Numbered from the stretch's first letter, positions 7,047 through 16,138 are shown. The stretch is DNA of 64,000 nt from Bacteroidales bacterium (GCA_035647615.1 DASRND010000025.1:62001-126000); one strand, 5' to 3'. A program made the numbers and translations. The notes: a model not told the origin generated them from the letters alone.

Positions 7047-7637
7047 ATGGAAAATTTAGATGACATCCTGCACATCAAGGGCAATAAAGTTAAGCCGGCA
7101 CCCGGTAAGATATTGATTTCAGAGCCTTTCCTGTTCGATCACTACTTTAAGCGTTCGGTGGTTTTGCTGGCCGATCACAACAAAGAAGGTTCATTCGGAG
7201 TGATCATCAACAAGCCCATGGCGGTGGATTTCAATGAAGTTGTTAAAAATTTCCCCGGTTTCGGTGATGACCTTTACCTGGGCGGCCCCGTGAGCACAAG
7301 TAATTTATTTTACATACATACACTTGGCGATCAAATCATCGACAGCGTGCTCATCCGCAAAGGTTTGTATTGGGGTGGCGATGTGGAACGCATCAAAGAG
7401 CTACTTCTCCTCGGGCAGCTCAACAAGCACAACATCCGCTTTTTTGTCGGTTATGCCGGATGGATGCCGCGCCAGCTCGATATGGAACTCAAGCGCGATT
7501 CCTGGCTTGTCGCCGATATTACCACGCGCCAAATTATGCATGGCAGCGCAGAAAACCTGTGGAAAGATTCCCTGCTGCGGCTGGGCGATCAATACCGCCA
7601 TTGGATTAACTTTCCCAGCGAGCCATCGCTAAATTAA
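7047..7637 (+). CDS. yqgE: YqgE/AlgH family protein (UPF0301)
   Basis: A 196-aa cytoplasmic protein with the family signature PAPGKILISEPFLFD..FKRSVVLL (16-40) followed by GVIINKP (51-57) and LGGPVS near residue 78. Length is standard for the family. Its molecular role is not firmly established; AlgH was named for an effect on alginate regulation in Pseudomonas. It is divergent from murL across only 57 bases. A TAATTTTG box ends four bases before the ATG, so a leaderless transcript is possible. Confidence 0.9.
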   Translation: MENLDDILHIKGNKVKPAPGKILISEPFLFDHYFKRSVVLLADHNKEGSFGVIINKPMAVDFNEVVKNFPGFGDDLYLGGPVSTSNLFYIHTLGDQIIDSVLIRKGLYWGGDVERIKELLLLGQLNKHNIRFFVGYAGWMPRQLDMELKRDSWLVADITTRQIMHGSAENLWKDSLLRLGDQYRHWINFPSEPSLN

Positions 7638-7716
7638 GTTGGAAATTAGAGGTTGGAAGTTAGAAAAGATGACGATTAGTAAAAAGTGGGGAGCAGGCTG
7701 CGCAATTCTGGTTCAG

Positions 7717-7735
7717 GCTTAGGTTAAACCTAAGC
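7717..7735. repeat. 19-bp perfect palindrome
   Basis: GCTTAGGTT-A-AACCTAAGC is a perfect inverted repeat 80 bases after yqgE. A related imperfect palindrome (GACaAGGCTtAGCCTcGTC, 7821-7839) follows. The 250-base gap 7638-7887 holds these and the terminator at 7749 but no gene. Confidence 0.7.
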
Positions 7736-7748
7736 TGCATCTATTTCC

Positions 7749-7770
7749 GCAGGCTTTGCCTGCTTTTTTT
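7749..7770 (+). terminator. rho-independent terminator after yqgE
   Basis: GCAGGC-TTT-GCCTGC followed by seven T residues. Confidence 0.75.
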
Positions 7771-7887
7771 AATTCATCTGAAAAATGATAGCAACAGGCA
7801 GAGCCTATAGAAATAGAAAAGACAAGGCTTAGCCTCGTCTAAACACCGGGTAGGTTGCGCACTCTGACACCCCGACAATCTCTCCAT

Positions 7888-8571
7888 TCACCTGGCACTC
7901 GTATCGCCTACAATTCTTCCTTTTTCGAGGGTGATGCATCGGGCGGGAAATTTTTCGATAAGAAAATGATTGTGTGTGGCCATGAGCACCGTAGTGCCGG
8001 TTCGACTGATTTCGTGCAGCAGTTGCACGATTCCAGAGGAAGTTTCTGGGTCGAGGTTGCCGGTTGGTTCGTCGGCCAGAATTACCTCTGGTTTGTTGAG
8101 CAGAGCGCGAGCAATACAGCCCCGCTGTTGCTCGCCACCGGATAGCTCGTGTGGAAGCCGGAATCCTTTGCTTGCCATGTCGACCATTTCCAGCACCTCA
8201 TGAATGCGGTCCTGAATTTTTTTCTTGTCGCGCCAACCTGTCGATTTCAGTACAAATTCCATATTAGCATTAAGGCTGCGGTCGGTGAGCAGTTGGAAAT
8301 CCTGAAAAACTATTCCCATCTTGCGACGCAGGAATGGGATGTGATGATCTTTGATGGAGCGCAGATCATATCCTAAAATAAGTGCTGTTCCTTCCTCGGT
8401 GGGCAACTCGGCATACAACGCTTTGAGCAGACTCGTTTTTCCGCTGCCGGTTTTGCCAATCAGATAAGCGAATTCACCTTTTTCCAAATGCATGCTCATT
8501 TGCGAAAGCACCAGCAACGTGCGCCGGTAAACTGTTGCTTCTTCAAGGATGATGGTGTGCAGGTAGTTCAT
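7888..8571 (-). CDS. ftsE: FtsE-like ABC transporter ATPase
   Basis: A 227-aa ABC ATPase with Walker A GKTGSGKT (39-46), Q-loop FQDFQLL (89-95), signature LSGGEQQR (143-150), Walker [13 protein letters not shown] (163-174) and the switch His in MATHN. Spacing and the DEPTGNLD box are typical of FtsE, which with FtsX activates peptidoglycan hydrolases at the division site. No FtsX is next to it. Its ATG overlaps the LPP20 lipoprotein stop by one base (TGATG), so translation is coupled to that gene. It could instead be a LolD- or MacB-type ATPase, but FtsE is the better match. Confidence 0.85.
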   Translation of the reverse strand: MNYLHTIILEEATVYRRTLLVLSQMSMHLEKGEFAYLIGKTGSGKTSLLKALYAELPTEEGTALILGYDLRSIKDHHIPFLRRKMGIVFQDFQLLTDRSLNANMEFVLKSTGWRDKKKIQDRIHEVLEMVDMASKGFRLPHELSGGEQQRGCIARALLNKPEVILADEPTGNLDPETSSGIVQLLHEISRTGTTVLMATHNHFLIEKFPARCITLEKGRIVGDTSAR

Positions 8572-9950
8572 CAGCGGGGTGCAAAAACTGTTTGGAACAT
8601 AGTCGGGTAAACGTTGATACGGATTTTGCCGATCAGCGATCGATAGGCATCTTCTCCGGCAAGCGAATAGCTGCTTCCCAGGCCGGCAATTTCACCTGAC
8701 GTTGTGGTGTAAAGAGTCATATTGCGATGGTCTGTAAGGGTAAAGCTGGCCGAGAGCACGCTGTTGTATTTGCCGTTTACCGCCGACCCCTGGCGTGTGT
8801 CGGCTACGATGGTCAGCAGCATGCCGGCCGCGGAGGGGTGAGTAGCAACCTCGAAGCCATCGGCGCGGAGCAGTGTTTCCATCTCTTGTTTTATAATCGT
8901 TTGCGCAAGCTGATTCCCCAGATTATTCTCGGTAGTATTTACAAAAAACACAGGAGAAAGCATCTCGACAGGCAAAACAAATTCAGGCAGGGTAATGCTT
9001 TGAAGCAGCTTTCGAATCAGTACTTCCTGCGTATTGTCTTTCAGGATTTTTGTGATGTCGAGCGTGCTGCTTATCAGTTCTTCTTTCTTTTTTGAGTCGA
9101 AAGCCTCTATTTTTAATCTGACCAAACCCTCGGCGTCGCTGGTTTTTTCGGTGATGCGACCGGGGGCATAAGAATATTTTATAAGGATGGGGATGCCCTG
9201 CAACGCTTGGTTTTGCGTGTTCAGCACCATTAGCTGCAGCTGATCGAAAGTGGTGGTGCTTCCCCGTGTTACCGTTAGTCTTCCCATTGGATAGGCAATG
9301 CGTATGCTTCGGATTTTGTCGAGAAGCTCGCTTATCAGTAATCCGGAAAACTCCTGTTGCCGGCCATCAATTTCCGTGGTGAGTGACTCGCCAAGAAAAT
9401 CTTTGATATTTTCGAGCGATTTGATATAAAACCGCAACGCATCGGCGCTCTTGTTCTGGCCATTCATCAGGCGTGCACGCTCAAAGTTGAAGCTTGCTTC
9501 GTCGAGTGCTTTGCTGATGCGCGTCTTTTTGACCTCGTTATATTTCTCTTTTGATAAACGATAGTAAACCCAGTATTGCTGAGCGTTTTCCCAGCTATCC
9601 GTCCGTTCGTAGCCTTCGAGTAGTTCCGCTGACGACATCATTATGTTGTTGCGGTAATATTCGCTGTAGTTGTTGTCGAATTCATATTGGCTGAGCACAG
9701 AAGTGGCGGAGATGTTAACGGAAATGCCGGCAGCCAGATCAGACAGTGCGTTTTGGCGGGCTATCTCGCGGTAATCGCTGCCGGCCGATGCCTTTGTAGC
9801 AGTGCCCACGCCATGGTAAAATCCGGGAGTGTCGGGGCTGCGCGTAACCCACGCCGGCGCCCCCGCCATCATTTGCTCATATTGTTGCGTTTTGCTGCCG
9901 GCACAGGCGCTCAACAAAAAGAGAAGCAGGTATAAATAGTTTCTGTTCAT
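8571..9950 (-). CDS. LPP20 family lipoprotein
   Basis: A 459-aa lipoprotein: the signal MNRNYLYLLLFLLSAC ends at a lipobox cysteine (C16). It is followed by an LPP20-type region with PAWV, a G.G.A segment and repeated alanine-rich ARQNALSDLAAGI (residues about 35-105), then a long mixed alpha/beta C-terminal part. The frame stays open upstream to 10124, but that extension reads through a dispersed palindromic repeat and lacks a signal peptide, so the start at 9950 is preferred. It probably sits on the outer membrane. The stop overlaps the ftsE start. LPP20 proteins have been linked to flagella in some bacteria; no such genes are here. Confidence 0.85.
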   Translation of the reverse strand: MNRNYLYLLLFLLSACAGSKTQQYEQMMAGAPAWVTRSPDTPGFYHGVGTATKASAGSDYREIARQNALSDLAAGISVNISATSVLSQYEFDNNYSEYYRNNIMMSSAELLEGYERTDSWENAQQYWVYYRLSKEKYNEVKKTRISKALDEASFNFERARLMNGQNKSADALRFYIKSLENIKDFLGESLTTEIDGRQQEFSGLLISELLDKIRSIRIAYPMGRLTVTRGSTTTFDQLQLMVLNTQNQALQGIPILIKYSYAPGRITEKTSDAEGLVRLKIEAFDSKKKEELISSTLDITKILKDNTQEVLIRKLLQSITLPEFVLPVEMLSPVFFVNTTENNLGNQLAQTIIKQEMETLLRADGFEVATHPSAAGMLLTIVADTRQGSAVNGKYNSVLSASFTLTDHRNMTLYTTTSGEIAGLGSSYSLAGEDAYRSLIGKIRINVYPTMFQTVFAPR

Positions 9951-9971
9951 AAAGTTGATATAAAAACCTGC

Positions 9972-10070
9972 AAATCCATCGCGCACCCCCCGACCCCCTG
10001 AAGGGGGAGCTACCCGCGCACAATCGAGAGTGTGTGGGCTGGCTTCCCCTTTAGGGGATTGAGGGGTAGC
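9972..10070. repeat. Dispersed palindromic repeat, copy A
   Basis: About 99 bp made of two hairpins, CCCCCTGAAGGGGG and CCCCTTTAGGGG, with outer arms GCGCACCCCCC and GAGGGGTAGC. The reverse complement of 38244-38343 aligns along its length, including the flanking AATCCATCGCGC. It carries no gene and looks like a miniature non-autonomous element. It fills the gap 9951-10221 between the two lipoprotein genes. Confidence 0.85.
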
Positions 10071-10221
10071 GTGGGCATTTTTAAAATAAAAATCCTTATC
10101 TGAAATTTGAATTTTAAAAGACATGCGGTAAATAGTTATGATTTATTTGAAAATTCCCTTTTTGTTTTTGTGATTTAAAAATGTTGTCTCAAAAATTTTT
10201 AATCAAAAGGCAAAAGCTGTT

Positions 10222-11850
10222 TCATTTTTCGGGATCGAAATCATTAATCTTTTTAGCGATGTTGCTGGTTAGCGCGTTGTAAAGCTCGGATTGTAACGTT
10301 TCTGTCGATTTTACACGGGTATTGCCACGTAACAATTTCTGCAGGTTGTTATGTCCGCCATCGTCTAACACCCAGCCGCCGCTAACCAATTTTGCCGGGT
10401 ACAGACTTTTGGTGTCACCATCGTAGGTGGCGTAATTGATCCCGTCGGTGCGTGTTTCCGAAACGGCATCCGACAGCAGAATTTCGCCTGTGGTTGTCGA
10501 TACCAGGCGGTAATTTATTTTGAGCGAAGCGCTGTTGGTTTGCGACCAGGAAGTGTAATTTACCTTTTGGTCATAAACCTGGCTTGTGCCATCGCTTTTT
10601 TTAATGACCTTCCTTTCATAGCCGGTCAATTTGTTGCTGGCTAAATCGCCACTTTTACTTTGATAATTTTCAAAATCTAAAAATAAAACAGCTTTGATGT
10701 TTTTGGCGGAAGCCAGTTGTTTCATCGCCTGGTTGTCGATTTGGCCGGTGCGGTTGAGGATGCGGTTATCAATTTTCGAATCAAGCGCGGAGAGGTCGTA
10801 CACTTTCAGGAAGATGTTTTTGCGCGCCAGCAGACTTTCCAACAAAACATTCTTAATTCGTGCCGACTCTCCGGAATTGTTCCGGATGGCTGGCGCATGG
10901 ATGGCCACGGGGTAGGTGGCGCACTGCAGGGCGTTGTCGCGAAGTGTACCGGCATCTTTGTAAGTGGCGGCATCCGCGATGATATTATTAAAATCATAAT
11001 ATGCCGAACGACATTTCCCAGTCTGCATTTCCTGTTTGGCGCGCCGATAGAGTGGTTCGTTGCGGGCTTCGATGTATTGGACATGTACTTCGCGGTAGTT
11101 GGGGTTAACACTGTGCACGTCGCCGAGCGCCAGGGCTGCCTGATCGAAGTTTTCCTGCATCAGCAGCAGGGTTCCTTCGTTGTAGCGATCGTTTAGCGCT
11201 TGTTCCATGCGAGATTTGGTGTCTTTGTAGCCGGCATCTTTTTTATAGATAAAATCCCATTTGCGATAAGCATCCATATACTTTCCTTCGCTGTAAAGCT
11301 TTGTACCGTCGCGGTAGAGCGGTTCAAAAGTGGCTTTGTTGAGGTACGAACGAGTGTCGCGGTAGCTGGCATCTATTTTTGCGATTTCTTCAAATACATC
11401 TTTTGCCGACTCAAAATTCTGCTCGGTGATCATTCGCAAGCCTGCATCATAGCGCTCTTCGAGATAATTATCCTTGGCATCCTGATAGCAGCGCTCCAAA
11501 GCCGGATCAATTCGCAGCTTTAGGCCGGCACTTTCGAGCCGGTGGATCATATCGACGGACGAGAGGTAATTGTAAACGGTTTCACGGAAGTCGTTGCGTT
11601 GAAAGGCGCTGCGTCCCTGAGCTGAAAGTTCATCGAGGTAAAGCTGGCCGGTACGCCGCAGACTGATGTTCAGGTCGGGTTTGTCAGGCTTTCGCTTTAG
11701 TGCCGAAAGGTAAGACTCGGCAGCCTGCCGGTACATGCCAGCGGCTTCGTATTGCTGCGCCTGTTTGGTGAGTTTTTTCACCTTGCAGGACGTCATCGCT
11801 ATCGTTATCGCGCCAAGCGCTATTATTAAATAAAGGTAGGAGTGCTTCAT
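10222..11850 (-). CDS. TPR-containing lipoprotein with CsgG-like C-terminal domain
   Basis: A 542-aa protein. The signal ends at lipobox TSC (C22). Residues 28-310 are degenerate tetratricopeptide-type helices (AGMYRQAAESYLSALKRKP; EGKYMDAYRKWDFIYKKD; MQENFDQAALALGDV). From about 312 the pattern (VAIHAPAIRNNSG.., VLFLDFENYQ) resembles the beta-rich CsgG/LpoB-like domains of outer-membrane lipoproteins. It lies upstream of the LPP20 lipoprotein and FtsE-like ATPase on the same strand, separated by a repeat. I infer a scaffold role in an envelope complex; no enzymatic motif is visible. The CsgG-like call is tentative. Confidence 0.75.
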   Translation of the reverse strand: MKHSYLYLIIALGAITIAMTSCKVKKLTKQAQQYEAAGMYRQAAESYLSALKRKPDKPDLNISLRRTGQLYLDELSAQGRSAFQRNDFRETVYNYLSSVDMIHRLESAGLKLRIDPALERCYQDAKDNYLEERYDAGLRMITEQNFESAKDVFEEIAKIDASYRDTRSYLNKATFEPLYRDGTKLYSEGKYMDAYRKWDFIYKKDAGYKDTKSRMEQALNDRYNEGTLLLMQENFDQAALALGDVHSVNPNYREVHVQYIEARNEPLYRRAKQEMQTGKCRSAYYDFNNIIADAATYKDAGTLRDNALQCATYPVAIHAPAIRNNSGESARIKNVLLESLLARKNIFLKVYDLSALDSKIDNRILNRTGQIDNQAMKQLASAKNIKAVLFLDFENYQSKSGDLASNKLTGYERKVIKKSDGTSQVYDQKVNYTSWSQTNSASLKINYRLVSTTTGEILLSDAVSETRTDGINYATYDGDTKSLYPAKLVSGGWVLDDGGHNNLQKLLRGNTRVKSTETLQSELYNALTSNIAKKINDFDPEK

Positions 11851-11875
11851 AGCTGCTAAAAAAAATATGGAGGCT

Positions 11876-11883
11876 CAAAAATA
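11876..11883 (-). promoter_or_regulatory. promoter -7 element for the TPR lipoprotein
   Basis: TATTTTTG on the minus strand, 26 bases before the ATG at 11850. Confidence 0.5.
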
Positions 11884-12000
11884 GTAAAAAGCGCGACTAA
11901 GAGGCAGGCGTGTTTTGATGGGGGAGGTAATTTTAAACTCATTTTTATCCGGGTTAAAACCCGTGGCTATTAAAAAGTACTGACTTTTAATAAAGTTTTC

Positions 12001-13395
12001 CTACTCTTTGTCGCTGAGCGCGATGATGTATTTTGACGGGCATTTTTCGAGATGGCTGCGCAGTATGGAATGGACATATTTGTTTTCGGTGTAGGGTTTT
12101 ACTGCCTCTTTCAGGTAGCCGATCTGGTCGAAGCCGTTGATGTCGCGCGGGGCAAAGCCGAAGCCGTGGTAGCGTCCCTGCTCCACCCACACCACCGAGC
12201 ATTCCTCGTTGCTGCGACCGTCGCCCAGCAGCAAAAAGTTTGGCTGCGAATATTCGTATCGATCTATTATCTGCTGAACGCGCGCATTGTAGCTGTCCGG
12301 ACTTTCTTCGCCAATACAGGCGCCAAGGCATTCTTTTATTTTATATTGAAAACAGGAGCCAGGGGTATTGTAAAGATGACAAAGCTTCTGGCAGAGCTGA
12401 TAATCTTCGCACAGCTGAAACAGGAAATTCTTGCCCGCCTGCATAGAGTTGAAGGTGGTGAGGGGCGCCTGCCCTTCGCAATCGTCGAGTTTGCAAAGTT
12501 TCAGATTTAGATAGCCTTGATCGTCGAGGTCGGTAAACAACCCGAAGTTAAACATGGTACGTCGCTGTGCACGATTGTAGATGGGCAGGTGGCGTTGTAT
12601 TTCGTGCGATTCGAGAAGCAGCGCTATCAGCTCGTTGCCGGTAAGCTCATAGTCGATGTGCGCCACCTTGTTTTTCATCTCCAGCGCACGCTTGGTGGTG
12701 CAGTTAGAAAGATGCGACAGCACGCGGCTGTGGATATTTTTGCTTTTGCCAACATAAATAATGTTGTGCTGATCGTCCAGAAAGTAATAGACACCGCAGG
12801 CTTCGGGCAGCGAGCGTATTACCTCGGGTTTTAGGTTGCTGCTCAGCCCCTGCAACGACAATCCGGTGAGGTTGGGATCGATGCTCAACAGCATTTCGAA
12901 AAGCGTTGTCGTGGCGCGGGCGTCGCCATAAGCGCGGTGCCGGTGCGGGTTTTCGATGTTCAGGTCGGCGCAGATATTGCCCAGGCTGTAGGATTTGTGA
13001 AAGGGGATGAGCTTTCGGCTCAGTTTAACAGTGCACAGCTTCTCGCGATGGTAATCGTAGCCGAGACTCATGAACTCCTGCCGGATAAAGTTGTAGTCGA
13101 AGCTGACGTTGTGTGCCACAAAAATGCAATCTTCGGTGATCTCAACAATTTGCCGCGCCACTTCATAAAACTTAGGCGCCTCTGCTACCATGCGGTCGCT
13201 GATGCCGGTGAGCTGCTGGATGCGATAATCAATTTTTTGTTCGGGATTGATCAGTGTGGTAAATTCGTCCACAATCGCGCGACCGTCGTGAATGATAATA
13301 GCCACTTCGGTAATCTTGCCTGTTTTGTAGCTGGCACCTGTGGTTTCGATGTCGACAATGGCAAAACGCTGCCCTGATGATTTGGTGATACTCAT
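12001..13395 (-). CDS. DnaQ-like 3'-5' exonuclease fused to GIY-YIG nuclease
   Basis: A 464-aa two-nuclease protein. Residues 8-170 are a DEDDh exonuclease like DNA polymerase III epsilon (VDIETTG with D15/E17, AHN.SFD with D100, HRAYGDA with D158). Residues 198-290 are a GIY-YIG domain like the UvrC N-terminus (GVYYFL 201-206, YVGKSKNI.SRV 214-225), followed by a UvrC/Cho-like tail with CLGACIG. Fusions of this design occur in Bacteroidota and Actinobacteria and probably process damaged DNA. The UvrC RNase H-like nuclease and HhH modules are absent. It is divergent from the SNF2-like gene across 165 bases. Confidence 0.9.
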   Translation of the reverse strand: MSITKSSGQRFAIVDIETTGASYKTGKITEVAIIIHDGRAIVDEFTTLINPEQKIDYRIQQLTGISDRMVAEAPKFYEVARQIVEITEDCIFVAHNVSFDYNFIRQEFMSLGYDYHREKLCTVKLSRKLIPFHKSYSLGNICADLNIENPHRHRAYGDARATTTLFEMLLSIDPNLTGLSLQGLSSNLKPEVIRSLPEACGVYYFLDDQHNIIYVGKSKNIHSRVLSHLSNCTTKRALEMKNKVAHIDYELTGNELIALLLESHEIQRHLPIYNRAQRRTMFNFGLFTDLDDQGYLNLKLCKLDDCEGQAPLTTFNSMQAGKNFLFQLCEDYQLCQKLCHLYNTPGSCFQYKIKECLGACIGEESPDSYNARVQQIIDRYEYSQPNFLLLGDGRSNEECSVVWVEQGRYHGFGFAPRDINGFDQIGYLKEAVKPYTENKYVHSILRSHLEKCPSKYIIALSDKE

Positions 13396-13431
13396 GGTTT
13401 TATTCTGAACAATATCTCAACTTTTAGGCTC

Positions 13432-13439
13432 CAAAGTTA
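13432..13439 (-). promoter_or_regulatory. promoter -7 element for exonuclease/GIY-YIG gene
   Basis: TAACTTTG on the minus strand, 37 bases before the ATG at 13395. Confidence 0.55.
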
Positions 13440-13525
13440 TTGTAAATTTCCAGGAATTTGTTTCCGTCTGAATTTCATTATAAAAATAAAAATACCATTC
13501 TCTGCTACTGACGCCGGAAGTTTTT

Positions 13526-13533
13526 TAGCTTTG
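13526..13533 (+). promoter_or_regulatory. promoter -7 element for SWIM/SNF2 gene
   Basis: TAGCTTTG matches TAnnTTTG and lies 27 bases before the ATG at 13561. It is back to back with the exonuclease promoter. Confidence 0.55.
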
Positions 13534-13560
13534 TCAGCTTTCTGTAAAGCATAAAACAAA

Positions 13561-16137
13561 ATGAGCGAACTCACACAAAAAGCCATCAAAGAATTGCTGG
13601 CAAAACTATCTTCCGACGCATCGTCGGGCAACTTGATTTACCGGCAAGGGCAAAGCCTCTACCTCAACGGACAATGCACGCAGCTTATCGAATCGGAGCA
13701 CCTGCACGAATTTTCGGTGAACGATAAGTATGGAAATTTTCTTGTAAAAATCAATACTGCCGAAGTGCCGACCGCCACCTGCACCTGCAACGCCGGCGCC
13801 ATTTGCCGGCACCGCGCTGCTGCCTACATGCAGCTTTATGAGCTGATGTCGCTCAACGAAGACAAACCAACCCAGCCCGGCCTGAAATATACCCGCCGCG
13901 GCATGATAAAACGGGTGATGACTGAACGCATCGAAAAAGCTCGCCAAGCGGACTATACACTTCATTTTGCCGACAATATTTATGGCGAGCATATCCTAAC
14001 CAACGAGCGCGGCACCAGCTATCATCTCACTTTTCGCAATTTCAAACAAAAATACGGCTACTGCTCCTGTCCTGATTATAATACCAACAAACTGGGAACC
14101 TGTAAGCATCTCCTCTATGCTTTCGATCGCACCACGGTAAATCCCGATCTTAAGCCGCACGAATTGCCGCGTTATCCTTTTATCGAGGTTTTTTGCGACC
14201 CACTGCACAACTACCGCATCAGTTGGTTTTATCCCGAAGGAGTGCAGGGCGAAGTGGCCGAAGTGTTGTACCGTTATTTTGGAAACAAAAGGTTTGTAAC
14301 GGATGAGGAGGCTTTGGGTTTGCTTGGTTTTTTTAATGTAGTCGATCGTTACAAAGAAATCCTTGTGCGCCCCGAAGTGTATGCGCGTGTGCAAAAGTTG
14401 GCGGAGGAGGAGGAACTGCTGCGTCTGGCAAAAGAAAAAGTGCTCGACTTCTCTTTGATAAAAGCGCAATTGCTGCCTTTTCAGCGCCAAGGGGTGGAGT
14501 TTTCCACATTTAAAAAAGGAGTTGTGCTGGCCGACGATATGGAGCTTGACAAGCCGCTGCAAGCCATCGCTACTGCGGTGATGAAAAAAGATGTTTTTGG
14601 TTTTAATCGCATACTTATTATTTGTCCGGCTACGCTAAAGCAGCAGTGGAAAAACGATGTCCTTCGCTACAGCAGCGAGCCTGTTCAGATTGTTGCAGGC
14701 GCCCCTGCCGGGCGGGAAGCTTTGTATGGCGCTGCAGGTTTCATCATCGTAAGCTATGAAATGGTTATGCGCGATCGACAGCTTATCGCAAATAACCCTC
14801 CCGACTTCATCATCCTCGACGAAGCGCAGCGCATCCGCGACTATGCATCCGTCACTTCGTTGGTCATCAAATCGCTTCCGCGAAAACATGCGCTGGTGCT
14901 CTCGGCTACTCCGCTCAGCTCGGAGCTTATCGATCTCTATTCTATTGTCATGTTTGTGGATGCTGAGTTATTGGCGCCCTTGTGGGAATTTTCTTATCAG
15001 CATTGCTATTTTGATGAAGACAACACAAATGTGGTGGCCGCCTACTACAACCTGGAACAGCTCGAACAAAGGCTGAGCAAGGTGATGCTGCGGCGCGAAA
15101 AAAAGGATGTGATCAGTCAATTGCCCGGATCAAGCCAGATTACTGCACCCGTTAAGATGTCGGAGAATCAGATTAGCAGATATCAGAAATATGCCCGTCA
15201 GGTGCTGGAAATTTTAAATCAGAAAATCTTTACGCTTTTTGATGAGCAAAAGGTAGCCGACATCCTTAAATTGATGTTGCAGATCGGCAACTCTACTTTT
15301 CTGGTCGACGACACCACCAATAGTTCACCCAAGCTCAGCGAGCTAAAGCACATCCTTTCGTACAAACTGCACATACGCAAAAGCAACCACCGCGTAATTA
15401 TTGCCACACGCTGGATAAAGATGGCCAACATTATAGCGCGGACGCTGCGGCTTGGTCGGTTTGTGTTCGCCGAGCTTAATATAGATATGCCAGAAGCTGA
15501 GCGCTCGGCCGCGCTGACTCGTTTTATAGAAGATGATCAATGCAGGATATTACTTACCACCACCAAAGCACTTGGGCGGCAGGAGCTGCTTGCCGCAGAT
15601 ACGCTGATAAATTTTGAGCTTCCGCAAAATAGTGCTCCACTGGCGATGCAGCTTCCTTCAAACCTCACGATCATTAACCTGGTTGCTGAAGGAACCCTTG
15701 AAGAAAAAATGGCGGAGGGTCTTTTGCCCTGGCGTGCTGATACAGCCACTGCTCCCGCGGAAGTTCCGCCGCTGACGTTGCGCCAAACCTACCGCCAGGC
15801 GCTTACCCGGGTAATTGCCGACCTCAAGCCTGAGTCTCCCGAAGATGTTGCCCTTAAAGCAACTCCGGGGCAAATTTTGATGGATTTTGCCGCCGACGAA
15901 TTTGAAGATTCATCCTCGGGTTCTGTTACCATTAAGCAGCCGGCCAGAAAGATCAAAAACGAGAATCCGCTGGATCATCAGCAAGTGGAGCCGATAATGC
16001 GCAGTGCTGCCGAGTTTTTTTCGCAATTATTCAAAATTACCACGGGGCAGCAAATTCAAATCTCCGACGATCTGATGAAATTTGATTCTGAAACCGGGGA
16101 GTTGACTTTAAAATTTAAAATCACCGGGAAGGGGTAA
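13561..16137 (+). CDS. SWIM-zinc-finger SNF2-like protein with degenerate ATPase motifs
   Basis: An 858-aa protein with two SWIM zinc fingers (CTCNAG.ICRHRAA near 78-89; CSCPDYNTNKLGTCKH near 168-183), then a SNF2 core. The Walker A segment reads ADDMELDKPLQAI (324-336) where active relatives have ADDMGLGKTLQAI: both glycines and the threonine are replaced by E328, D330 and P332, while K331 remains. Walker B is intact (ILDEAQ, 418-423). Motif V reads TTKALGRQELLAAD in place of the usual AGG.GLNL, and the motif VI block QA..R.HR.GQ is missing between L687 and I704. ATP hydrolysis is therefore doubtful. The frame is open throughout, so the gene appears maintained, perhaps as a DNA- or protein-binding scaffold. 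Confidence 0.88.
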   Translation: MSELTQKAIKELLAKLSSDASSGNLIYRQGQSLYLNGQCTQLIESEHLHEFSVNDKYGNFLVKINTAEVPTATCTCNAGAICRHRAAAYMQLYELMSLNEDKPTQPGLKYTRRGMIKRVMTERIEKARQADYTLHFADNIYGEHILTNERGTSYHLTFRNFKQKYGYCSCPDYNTNKLGTCKHLLYAFDRTTVNPDLKPHELPRYPFIEVFCDPLHNYRISWFYPEGVQGEVAEVLYRYFGNKRFVTDEEALGLLGFFNVVDRYKEILVRPEVYARVQKLAEEEELLRLAKEKVLDFSLIKAQLLPFQRQGVEFSTFKKGVVLADDMELDKPLQAIATAVMKKDVFGFNRILIICPATLKQQWKNDVLRYSSEPVQIVAGAPAGREALYGAAGFIIVSYEMVMRDRQLIANNPPDFIILDEAQRIRDYASVTSLVIKSLPRKHALVLSATPLSSELIDLYSIVMFVDAELLAPLWEFSYQHCYFDEDNTNVVAAYYNLEQLEQRLSKVMLRREKKDVISQLPGSSQITAPVKMSENQISRYQKYARQVLEILNQKIFTLFDEQKVADILKLMLQIGNSTFLVDDTTNSSPKLSELKHILSYKLHIRKSNHRVIIATRWIKMANIIARTLRLGRFVFAELNIDMPEAERSAALTRFIEDDQCRILLTTTKALGRQELLAADTLINFELPQNSAPLAMQLPSNLTIINLVAEGTLEEKMAEGLLPWRADTATAPAEVPPLTLRQTYRQALTRVIADLKPESPEDVALKATPGQILMDFAADEFEDSSSGSVTIKQPARKIKNENPLDHQQVEPIMRSAAEFFSQLFKITTGQQIQISDDLMKFDSETGELTLKFKITGKG

Positions 16138-16138
16138 T

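Noticed and set aside
9951..10124. Longer start for the LPP20 lipoprotein
   Set aside because: It reads through a dispersed palindromic repeat and removes the lipoprotein signal from the N-terminus.
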